Assembly: GCA_001247695.2 (NCBI GenBank)
Contig: LGRX02035493.1
Coordinates: 62,001 to 126,000, forward strand
DNA length: 64,000 bases
Source: Cymbomonas tetramitiformis
Taxonomy: Eukaryota > Chlorophyta > Pyramimonadophyceae > Pyramimonadales > Pyramimonadaceae
Direction: 5' to 3'
The translations under genes were made by a program, and so were the position numbers. Below, one piece after another: positions 22,999-32,800 of this stretch (positions within the stretch are counted from its first letter, which is position 1; each line of letters begins with the position of its first letter). The notes under the pieces were generated by a model. The model made no database searches. It worked only from the letters and a program-made list of their open reading frames with translations, and was not told the DNA's origin.

Positions 22999-24235
22999 GG
23001 AATCTGAAAACAAGTTTAAAGCCTTTATCAAACCATCTTTTTTGGTTTTTGGGAGACAGCGGAAGAATCCATGTTCCTGAAAATCCAGGGACGGTGTTGG
23101 CCGCTTTATGTCCCATTTCCAAGGTAGTCATAACCGCCGAAGATTTGCCCTTATCCTTCCCATCAAAGGGGGGGATTTCCGTAAACGATTCTGCCAATGC
23201 CTGTTAACGGGTCCACGTAGGCATCCCAAGCGAGACCATCAAAGCCGATTTTCCCATGATGGCAGAAGGGCCTGAGGGCTTTTTTCATTCTTGTGGTGGG
23301 TATGCATCTTCTCGAGTAAATTCTAGGGTGGGCATTTAGTGGGTTGGAGAAAAGTTCACAGCCGTTTTTGTCAAGGTTTCTGTCATCCACCAAAATATCT
23401 AAGAGGCTTCTTCTTATTGCGTAGCAGTTTTTAGGATCTCCCGATTCAAACTTACATGCATTGAGTGCTTCATGAATGGCGTGTGCCCTATTCGAGTACT
23501 CCGCAAGTGAGCATGGGACTGCTTTGTTGGAAAGGCGGTGCCAAGCCAAAAGTTTCCAAAACTCTTTCTTTTGGACATATTAGAGTTCGGGATATTTGAT
23601 TGTTCCCGTAGCATGGTCCACTTCGGGCTTAGCGGTCACAGCAATGGTATTCTTTTTTGAACTTGATGGACGGTACATGCTAGCTTCCGGGAGAGCGTGT
23701 AAGTATAATTCCTCATTCATTTCCTGTCTTAGGTCAGCAAGTGGAAAACGTTTCGATGGCTGTGTTTTGATGTATGTGGTACCTTTTCCAGGGTTTAGCA
23801 GTTTAGGCTTTTCTGAGATTTCTTCAGCGATGGTTTTCCTTAGTTCGCTATCTTGGGTTGTTCTAAGACTATACAAACTATTACTATGTCCTGGGCATTC
23901 AAGTTGGATGTGTTCGAAGGTGCATTTTGTATTCTGTTGGCAGTAGGGGCAGTTTTCAGTCCCGATTTTCCCCAGTTTAAATAAACGTCCCTACGAATTT
24001 AGGAATCGTAGGTAGGGCCATGTTTGCCTTGTATCTACCTTGTGTCTGGAATGGCCAAAAACCACGACCAGACATGGCCATGTTTAGTCAGTTTTTCAGC
24101 GGCGCAACACAACCCAAGTAAGGCCATGTTTGGTCGTGGTTTTTGGCCTTACTTACCCCTTACTTACCTTGTACCTACCCAATGTCTAACGCACCATACG
24201 TACGCCCGTGAATGCATGAATCACTTAGAAAATGG

Positions 24236-24520
24236 GTAGATACAAGGTAAGTATGGCCATGTCTATACATAAACAAGGGTAAGTAGGGCCCTACCTATCA
24301 TGTATCTATACTCAAGTACTGGGTAAGTATGGCCATGTCTATACATAAACAAGGGTAAGTAGGGCCCTACCTATCATGTATCTGTACTCAAGTACAGGGT
24401 AAGTATGGCCATGTCTATACATAAACAAGGGTAAGTAGGGCCCTACCTATCATGTATCTGTACTCAAGTACAGGGTAAGTATGGCCATGTCTATACATAA
24501 ACAAGGGTAAGTAGGGCCCC
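24236..24520. repeat. 76-bp tandem array, left copy
   Basis: Nearly four units are spaced exactly 76 bp apart (ATGGCCATGTCTATACATAA at 24253, 24329, 24405 and 24481). Each has GTAGGGCCCTAC at its centre. The array runs into the gap, so its length is unknown. Confidence 0.92.
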
Positions 24521-24540
24521 NNNNNNNNNNNNNNNNNNNN
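24521..24540. other. Assembly gap of 20 N
   Basis: The gap falls inside the 76-bp array and probably marks a collapsed repeat. Confidence 0.99.
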
Positions 24541-25902
24541 TATTCTCAAGTAATGATCAAACATGGCCATGTATATATCTACCGCATATCGAATACGATG
24601 TAAACATGGCCATATCTACCGAGATATTCGGTCTTTCAACGAATAACAAACACATATTAATGATATGCTTTAACACACACATATTGGATATGCTATGTAT
24701 GCGTTGCATACTAAGTTTCAATATGTTGCATGCACAACATATTGAAACTTAGTATGAATACCGCAAGTTGGGATGCACTATACTTCCTAGTTGATGCTTT
24801 CGTGCTTTGAAAAGTATGCATGTGATATGTGAAAATGCGACAAGGCAATAGCAATTGCTATTCGAAACTATTTTTTACTCGCTACGTAACTACATGCTCA
24901 ATACGATAGGACACACGAATGCAAACAAGCATGGGTTCTAACGCACAAATGAATACATTATGCAATACAGTTAATACAAACCAATATCGCGTAAGTACTA
25001 TATTTTCTAATCTACTCCCTAAATATTCACTACATTACAAATCCTACTTGAAAACTATTTCGTAAAATACAAACAATAAGCCTATCTACAATCTACAACG
25101 CGAGTGTTGGCGTCGTTGATGAGCACGTGCCTTGCTCCTCATAAATTTTCAGCCATCCTATATCAAAGGACAAGGAACCAATCGTTAATAAATCTGGAGA
25201 AAAAAAAACAAGCACGCAAACGAAAACAATTCAAAGACAAGGGGTCAAAGGAGAATAGAAGTCGAAGGCGATGGAGTCGTTCGTGGGTTGAATCGCGTTT
25301 TCGCCGGTCCAACTCACGAGTCAATCTGAAAAATAGCGCCAACGAAAAAGAGGTTAGTAACGAGGGAAAAAAGGGGAAAAAAATAAGAAGAAAGTTAAGG
25401 AGAGTGAAAGTTTAGAGGGGGTGAGTTGGAATAGAACCAACCAAATCTAGTCCAAAGGACTAGCGGGAAAAATCTCCCGTTCACCCCATGTAAACGTTCA
25501 ATACGCGCAGATCTAACTACATCTGCGCGTAAAAAACACTACGGCACTAGTACTTGCACGCAGGAGAAAATATGAAAAAGCAAGAATGAATTCAGAAGCA
25601 ACGCATGGAAACAAAAGCAAAAGCGCAAGCAGAAATTTGTACAGTGCAGACAGGCACTGCACTGTACAGATGGTCAACGAGAAGAGGAGGAATTTCGAAC
25701 TCCAACGTTTACAAGTACCGTGACTGACAACTCGAACCGTGCACTGTACAAGTATGGTGACATGACATGACATGACGTCTACGGTGACACGCGGTCACCT
25801 CTGCCATCGGCTATCGCAATGTCGCATGTCAACGTGCTATCAGATATCGAGCTATCGATGCCGTGTCTCTCACCCGATCGCGCGACGTTGTCTTTTGTGT
25901 CA
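24541..25902. other. Transposon interior, AT-rich, no gene seen
   Basis: This includes inverted text around TTTCAATATGTTGCATGCACAACATATTGAAA (24715-24746) and a 10-bp-stem hairpin GTACAGTGCA..TGCACTGTAC at 25639-25667. A Lys-rich 103-codon frame at 25104-25415 has no recognisable feature. Confidence 0.5.
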
Positions 25903-26388
25903 TCACTCGAGTAATGTGTAATCGCCTGGCATCTTCTGGGATAAACGGAAGACTCTCGATTTTCGAACGCCGCGATCTGAACGGTCTGAACCTGTCCGCG
26001 AACGGTCGGCGATCTGAACCTGCGCGAGTGGCGATTCCGGGTCATGGGACCCATGTTTTTTCTGTTGCGCTTTCTTTTGTGCATATTTTTTTTCAAGGGT
26101 TTCCCACTTCTGGACCATTCCTGAATGGCCCATAGAATATTTGAGCAAGCCGTTTTCACCATCGTATTTTGCGAGCAAGCCCCTTTCTTTTGAGCTCAAC
26201 TTGTTTTTTTCATGAAAATGACCGATTTTTGTCCACGCTTGCCCCTGCACCCTAAGGTATGGTCTAGACATGACCATGTTTGGGTCGTTTCCCCATTGGG
26301 TTTTGCATTTGGGGCATTGATTTGGGCTATGTGCGCCGCTGAAGATGTCCACCTTGTGTTCGCGTGAATGCTGTTCGAACCGGGCCAT
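25903..26388 (-). CDS. Small ORF with CPKC motif inside the transposon
   Basis: The 161-codon frame starts MARFEQHSREHKVD. It has a CPKCKTQWG segment that could be half of a zinc finger and a Lys/Gln-rich stretch (KKYAQKKAQQKKHG), and loses character after about residue 115. I do not recognise a family. It may be a fragment of the transposon's own gene. Confidence 0.25.
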   Translation of the reverse strand: MARFEQHSREHKVDIFSGAHSPNQCPKCKTQWGNDPNMVMSRPYLRVQGQAWTKIGHFHEKNKLSSKERGLLAKYDGENGLLKYSMGHSGMVQKWETLEKKYAQKKAQQKKHGSHDPESPLAQVQIADRSRTGSDRSDRGVRKSRVFRLSQKMPGDYTLLE

Positions 26389-27062
26389 ACCAGGGCAATT
26401 CTACTCAGGTACAAGGTAAACATCTTCAGCGGCGCAACACAACGTGGTTTGCCTTGTTTTACTGCCAACATTGCCCAAAAATGGCCAAGTTTGCCACGTG
26501 TTTTTAAACACGGATCAAACATGGTCCGTTTTATGTACGTCTTGCCCAATGTTGGCAGTAAAACAAGGCTAACAAGGCCGTGTTTCACCATCTCGGCTGT
26601 TGAAACTGCTTAGGTAGGGCCATGTTTACGCCATACTTATGATGGTACAACAGGTTACGTACGTGGGCAAAAGCGGTTTGCAGGCACAATAGGCGATGAC
26701 ATCCCGCGCACAGAGATTGGCGCAAGGTGGGATTCCGGAGGAGAGACGGAGGGTCAATCCCGCGAAAAGAGCCACTGTTGCATATCGCTTGGCAAATTCT
26801 CCGGGTGAGGGCGATGGGTTGACGACGCCGCCGCGTGCGGACGATGCCTTCAAGAGGCAACGTGTCCTCGAATGGCGGATGCCAATCCCACGAATGGGTT
26901 TATAGATTTAGTTGAGGAACTCTTTTGGGATGGAATCATTCTGACGGAAGAATACGACAATCATCCGGCACGCGCCACCTTCACTGACATTGAACGCGAC
27001 GGCATGACCGGGTAGGGCCCTACCTGCCTTGCTCTCGGGACGAACCCGGGGCGAGCATTGCC
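26389..27062 (+). other. Transposon interior with short coding-like pieces
   Basis: The stretch is full of GTAGGGCC/GGCCATGTTT phrases. A 47-codon frame at 26872-27015 reads FIDLVEELFWDGIILTEEYD, which looks protein-like, and ends at a GGGTAGGGCCC repeat. It may be the upstream part of the ORF at 28218-28518, separated by the retroelement piece 27063-28217. This is speculative. Confidence 0.25.
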
Positions 27063-27616
27063 CTACCTGCAATGGGAAGGGGCCAAGTATGGCCGTGTTT
27101 TGACGTGTTCGTTGTAGGTCGAACCGAAAAGCACGGAAATTCCTCCCGTCACCCTCCCGTCACCCATCCAGTCCGCTGCTGGCGACGCGGGGTCAACCAT
27201 GAGCTCGAGCGTGGAGAACAATAAGGCGTTAGCCTCCACGCGGATGGGGAGGGTAGCATCGTCCAGCAGGAAAAGGGGTGCGAAACCAATGTCCTCCGCG
27301 GTGACAAATGTTGTCTGCTGCGCAGAGACCATCCTGGCGAAGAGCGCGGACGCGTGGCACTCAGTCCCGGAAAATCGCCCGTTCTTGTCCTCGAATAACT
27401 TTTGGCGAACGGACTTGGAGACCTTCACGTCGAAGTGTTCCCGTTGCAGCGTCCGCACCGAGGCCAGGAACGCAGCACTTGCTGAATTGGCAGCCGGCTG
27501 AGCTGCCGGCGGCGTGGCTGGAGTGTTGGCGTGTCTCGCAGCTGCCGAATCAAAAATCGTGGATAGCGCGCGTCGGCGATTCGCCATGCTAGCGGTGGCT
27601 CGAGTAGAAGCAACCA
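27063..27616 (-). pseudogene. Truncated Gag of a Gag-only element
   Basis: Starting at the ATG at 27616 (MVASTRATASMANRRRAL), the frame has an N-terminus like that of the Gag at 42030 (MATSTRARKR). It also has a core segment NALLFSTLELMVD matching in style NGLLYDVLALVVE there and NELLFNILKGVL at 22 kb. It stops after about 185 codons where 76-bp-array-like text resumes, so the knuckle and C-terminus are lost. Its own 5' LTR is at 28000-28217. Confidence 0.55.
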
Positions 27617-27999
27617 TCTTGAGAAGGACTGAAGGGGCGGAGTGAGGCAACGGAACGCGAGATGTGCGGCAGTTCCGGGCGGCCAAGAAACGCGTGGGTC
27701 GCCGATACGGCAGCCGTGAGAGATCAAATAATTCAGGGAAGTCGTGTGGTAGCGGCGGCCAATACGCAACGGTGTGGGATCCAACCAGAAAACGTAAACC
27801 AATCCAACGTTAAGACCCGTAGAAAACCGTTCTCCAACCGGTGCGGCGTGCCGTAAATCAACCCATAAAATTTAGGCCATACCCGTGACTGCCGGCACTC
27901 TCACGCGCGGAGCGCCTCACCCCATCCCAGGCGTCCGAGCTTAGCCACTCATGGTGGCAATCTCGCAGTGGCTAAATAAAACGCAAGTGGGGCCAACCC

Positions 28000-28217
28000 T
28001 GGTAGATATATGGTTCGGCGGTGATATATATCTAACTGTTGAGATAAACCCTGAGTTAAGGGTTACGGAATCAGAACGGTAAAAGTGAGATAGATAAATC
28101 AGAGGCATACATAAATACCTAACGGGTGTTTCCCGTCTACTGGTGACGGTCACCCAGCCTACCATAGGAAGTGACATGTGACAGTTTTGAGTGTCACACA
28201 CAGTGTCAAATCCAGCA
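28000..28217 (-). repeat. 5' LTR of the truncated Gag-only element
   Basis: Read on the minus strand it runs from TGCTGGATTTGACAC to TATATCTACCA, then GGGTTGGCCCCACTTGCG where the related elements have their primer site. The TGCTGGATT start is shared with the LTR at 34453. No partner LTR is in the window. Confidence 0.6.
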
Positions 28218-28518
28218 AAAAGCGAAGATCGCCATGTATAACCGGATGAACTCCATAGTTGGCCCGGACAGCGTCACTGGCTGTTTCTTTTGCGATGACC
28301 CCAAGAACCCTGACACCGTGTTCGATACCAAAGAGCCATTCATGCTCGCAGATCAGATCGCGTCGCAAGTAGTAATTGTGAAGCATCCTTGCATGCAAAC
28401 TGCGGTGGTTCTTGACCCTCGAGCTGATTTCTTCAAGCAGAATGTCCAGGATGAAAATCCTAGCGAGGACGAGCTTGCTAAGTACTTAGGCCTGCAGTAC
28501 GACATGGCATTTGTGTAG
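28218..28518 (+). CDS. ORF fragment, unknown, in transposon
   Basis: About 100 codons continue from the LTR border to a TAG at 28516-28518. The protein is well balanced in composition (GCFFCDDPKNPDTVF, QVVIVKHPCMQTAVVLDP, EDELAKYLGLQYD). It looks like the C-terminal end of a real protein cut by the retroelement on its left. I cannot name it. Confidence 0.35.
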
Positions 28519-28544
28519 TGTAAATAGATAGCACCAGTTTGTGT

Positions 28545-28990
28545 ATATACATAAACAAGGGTAAGTATGGCCCTACCTATCATGTATCTATGCTCAGGTA
28601 CTGATCGGAAATGGCCATGTTTATACATAAACAAGGGTAAGTAGGGCCCTACCTATCATGTATATATACTCAAGTACTAGTCAGGTAAGGCCATGTTTAT
28701 ACATAAACAAGGGTAAGTAGGGCCCTACCTATCATGTATCTATACTCAAGTACTAGTCAGGTAAGGCCATGCTTATACATAAACAAGGGTAAGTAGGGCC
28801 CTACCTATCATGTATCTATACTCAAGTACTAGTCTGGTATGGCCATGTTTATACATAAACAAGGGTAAGTAGGGCCCTACCTATCATGTATCTATACTCA
28901 AGTACAGGGTAAGTATGGCCATGTTTAGACATAAACAAGGGTAAGTAGGGCCCTACCTATCATGCATCTATACTCAAGTACTGAGGATCA
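28545..28990. repeat. 76-bp tandem array, right copy
   Basis: Six units are spaced exactly 76 bp apart (ATAAACAAGG at 28551, 28627, 28703, 28779, 28855 and 28931), the same unit as at 24236-24520 with GTAGGGCCCTAC centres. Confidence 0.92.
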
Positions 28991-29007
28991 GACATTGCCA
29001 TGTACAT

Positions 29008-29600
29008 CTTTGGAGACTGTCCATAGTAAGGACTAAATAAGCGTAATAGCCCAAAAAAAACCGATTCTGAAAATATTTTTTTTCCAATGTTTTCAAGTAC
29101 GTACAACCCAGGTACAGCCCAGGTACAGGGTAGGTATTGCCCCCTACCTACCCCTTACCTACCCAATGCCCATACTGACCTAACTTTGAGGTGCTGTAAC
29201 AGGAAGTGTAAAATGTTTTTTCAGTTAAATCTTTGGAGACTGTCCATAGTAAGGACTAAATAAGCGTAATAGCCCAAAAAAAACAGATTCTGAAAATATT
29301 TTTTTCCAATGTTTTCAAGTACAGCCCAGGTACAGCCCAGGTACAGCCCAGGTACAGGGTAGGTATTGCCCCCTACTTACCCCTTACCTACCCAATGCCC
29401 ATACTGACCTAACTTTGAGGTGCTGTAACAGGAAGTGTAAAATGTTTTTTCAGTTAAATCTTTGGAGACTGTCCATAGTAAGGACTAAATAAGCGTAATA
29501 GCCCAAAAAAAACAGATTCCAAAAATATTTTTTTCCAATGTTTTCAAGTACAGCCCAGGTACAGCCCCAAGTACAGGGCAGGTACCGAGTAGCACAACTT
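29008..29600. repeat. 225-bp tandem repeat
   Basis: About two and a half units begin CTTTGGAGACTGTCCATAG at 29008, 29231 and 29460. Inside each, CCCAGGTACAG is itself repeated two to four times. Confidence 0.9.
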
Positions 29601-29838
29601 TGAGGCCTCAAAAGGTGAGGTTACCAAAGCCATTCCACCCAAAACTTCGCTCCATATGTCTTACATCGACCCAAACCATCGATATCAACAATAAAAAACA
29701 AACTATCGGAAACTTCATTTCACCCGATTTTGGCTGGTTTTGCCATTTTACTGCCGACATTGCCCAAGTAGGGCCCTACTTGGCTCGAAACACAAGGTAA
29801 ACACAAGGTAGACACAATGTTCTAAATTTGTAGGGCGT

Positions 29839-32800
29839 GCTGGAGAGGCTTGAAGACCCAGTAGTTCTCTACTTCTAGAAGCGGTGAAAGCTTTAGGTGT
29901 TATTTTGGAAATGTCTTTAGTGGGGGCGGTGTTATTCTCGTTGAGCATTCTCAGGTACTTCCCTTGGGACTGCAGAGTTCTCCAATTATGTTAGTGTGAG
30001 AGTCGTTGAATTCTTCTGATGTGACTACGGATATCGCCTAAAATAGGGACCTCAAAAAAGAATAATGAGAAGGGTAGTTCCTCGGCAGGGTCGTAGCGGG
30101 AGATGTCTAAACAGCCCCCTCTGAATGAGGCTCTTTTAGCAGTACGGTCCACTCTGTCATGGACTTTGTCATTATTGTGACCCCTGATCCATTTAAGGAT
30201 GATTTTACTGTGGTCTCCTTCACTGTAGAAGCCAAGTTCTTCTAGCAGTGGGCGAACAGCCTGCACATCTCTGCTATTAGCTTCACGTAGTTTGTCCCGA
30301 GCACTCATGAATCTGCCATCCTTTGTTACAGCAGATATTGCAGCCATGGAGTCAATGGCATGTACCATTGGAGTCATGGATTTGAGGAGTTTCTCTTTTT
30401 GTTCTGTGAGTAGAAATCGCAGTCCCGCAATTTCAGCAGATGTACTACTCGGGTTTTGGATATCTTCCTTGATAAGAAGCCCAGGTGCGGAGAAAGTTCT
30501 TGAGGGGGGGATATTCATCTTCCGAACAAGTGGCATTCCGTTGTCAAAGTTTTTTATGGCATATGCTGCACCACTGCATGCTGTTTTCTTGCCAGCAAAT
30601 AGAGAACCATCGCTTGCCATATCATAATCTTCCATTTGTTTGCTCTTTTCGGCGTTGGGGGTAGATTCTTCTTCCGAGTCGCTAGGACAACTATATTTGC
30701 TGGAATTGGCACTACGACTAGTTCGTACAGTCTAGTGTCATTCCCAGTGTGTCATCTTCGGTGGTCAGCCTGTGACACTCAGCTCGGGTATATCTTGTGT
30801 TTTACCCAAGCTTAGTGATCCGTTGTTTCACCGTCGGCAGCGGGTCCCCACTGCCTGTTCAGCTGTTTCCAGCAGGTTATGGGCCCACCACGCTTCCACT
30901 GCGCTGGGACACTGGGACACTGGGAATGACACTAGACTGTACGAACTAGTCGTAGTGCCAATTCCAGCAATATTCACTTTCTTCCTCCGCAGTTTTGTTT
31001 TTCATTCTGGCAATAATGGTCTCATACTGTCTGTATGAGATGTAATCATAGTGTGAGTTAATATCACTGACTTTAGCAAGGACAGAAGAGGGCGGGTCCA
31101 TATGGTCATTATATTCGAAAATAGAACCTGCGGGAATTAGGATGCAACCGTCATTGGTGATGCTATATTCAAAGTCGTATTGAAAACTGTTGGTTCCTTC
31201 GATTCTGACAAAGACATTAGGGTTTATGGCATTGTTACTGTATTCTGTATATTGTATTGACATGGCCTCTAAGTCAATATTGGTAATGTGAATAAGAGAG
31301 ATGGAATTTCGGTCACCATTTCCTTTCCAATGAAACTCTCCCGTATCAGGGGGTACTATGTTGTCTCTATATTGTTTCTTGACATATCTGGCCTGTGGGT
31401 CCAAATCTACAGGGTTTTGAAGCATTTCCTTTTCGATTTCGGTTAGCCATCCAGGGGGTCTATTACCGTTCAGCCTGAAAAAGACTTTACTTTCTTGCCA
31501 GTTTTTTAACATTCCACCACAGGGAGTCAGAAAGGAACCTGTGTGCTTGAGGTCATATTTTTGTATTGCGGAGGTAACATTCCTCGACATGTAGAGTTGT
31601 CTGGGAAGGGTGGTGATTAATGTGGTTTCACCCGCTTCATTTTCAGGGTAATTTTTAGAGTCGATAGCGTATCCAAGTTTTGCCATAATGTGACCTATAC
31701 GCCTAAACCAGTTAAAGCGTTTGTCTTTTGTGTGACTGTAGGTTGCATAGTGTGATAGGGGGAAGCCCGAGATGGCATTTTTACCCATTTCGTTGTTCAT
31801 GTTTTGAATTATTATTTTAAGCCATAGATTGCTGTTTCTACGGTATAGTGAGATGAGGTGGGGATCAGTGATACGGTCCGTGTGGTTGTGTTGCCAATAT
31901 TCGTGTTCATCTGCAGAACACAGGGTGTTCATAGTTTCAGTAATATACACGACGCGGTTACAATATCGAAGACACTATCAATACCGTACCCGCCTTGGCA
32001 GACTGCTGTCCAGATTATTTGGTGATTAGTGTCAACTGGGCAGCCCAAATATTTAATTATAAACGAAGCTATCAATTTGTCTAATTCAATTGCGACATTC
32101 TTTGAGGAGTTGGCAATTGCTGAGGTAACTTTAAGGGGGTACGCCATCCTCGGAACTACAACCGCATTTATAACATATCTTAGCTGGTGTAGAGTCATGT
32201 GTTGCAGTTGGATGGATATTAGAGTAGATTTAAGTCTGTCAATAAGGATTTCCGCCTGTTTGTCCCATTCCCCATTTAGTGCAAACCATACTCCGAGGTA
32301 TCTGTTTACCTCTTTGCTGTTGGAGAAATCGAGAAAATCTGGTGACTCAGGGGGTATCCATTTCGAATCAATGGAAGGACTTGAGGCATTTGTATTGGGC
32401 TCCAGATGACCCCCTGAGATGAGTAAATCATCGGACAGGTCATATCGCGTTACCATTTTGCCCTGAAATTTGATGCGCTTTCTGTAAGAGTATTTGGATT
32501 TCTTAACATTGATGGGAATGCCGATGAAGCTCATAAATTCATTAACTATACCTAGCATGTCTTGAACTTCGTCTTTAGTTTTCCCCACGAGAATGATGTC
32601 ATCACAGAAGAACCGTGCAAAGATATTTAAAGGGGTGTCCTTTTCTAATAGGTTTTGAGAGGGAGGAATAACATTATTCCCTGGTTTGTCTGGTCTATGG
32701 CGTTCCGAGTTCAGTTCATATCCATATGTGGTTCCTGTCGGGTTTGCACCGTTTGCTCTTTTTGCTAACCAAATTGCCAGAATGTCCATAATGGCTACAA

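Larger units (their letters stand above)
20037..23985 (-). pseudogene. LINE ORF, C-terminal part: Cys/His finger and unknown tail
   Basis: Reading from 23985 towards 20037, the segment starts KLGKIGTENCPYC and contains CPYC...HIQLEC, the CX2C..HX4C finger that follows RNase H in many LINEs. A long tail of about 450 residues follows that I do not recognise. It passes a frame change near 23550 and is then interrupted at 22998/20569 by a Gag-only LTR element between RF and PHNTIPFIPHGYW. It ends in GKIKPLL and TAA at 20037-20039. The tail has several conserved-looking aromatic and acidic patches but no motif I can name. It belongs to the same protein as 29839-34452. Confidence 0.75.
23989..29835. 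mobile_element. 5.85-kb terminal-inverted-repeat transposon in the LINE
   Basis: Ends are CCCTACGAATTTAGGA on the left and the complement of CCCTACAAATTTAGAA on the right (14 of 16 matching). They are flanked by a 3-bp duplication CGT at 23986-23988 and 29836-29838. Removing it restores the LINE frame between SPAR and LFKLGK. Both subterminal regions carry arrays of a 76-bp unit with the palindrome GTAGGGCCCTAC, which is the terminal hexamer joined head to head with its complement. A 3-bp TSD plus repeated subterminal motifs is typical of CACTA/EnSpm elements, but the ends are not CACTA. No transposase is recognised, so it is probably non-autonomous. It contains a 20-base assembly gap. Confidence 0.8.

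Noticed and set aside
24236..28990. 76-bp regularly spaced repeats resembling a CRISPR array
   Set aside because: The units are contiguous tandem repeats without unique spacers, in a eukaryotic transposon, with no cas genes.
30698..30969. Simple solo LTR or MITE call
   Set aside because: It contains a primer site and an inverted LTR terminus after a full LTR, which neither class explains.
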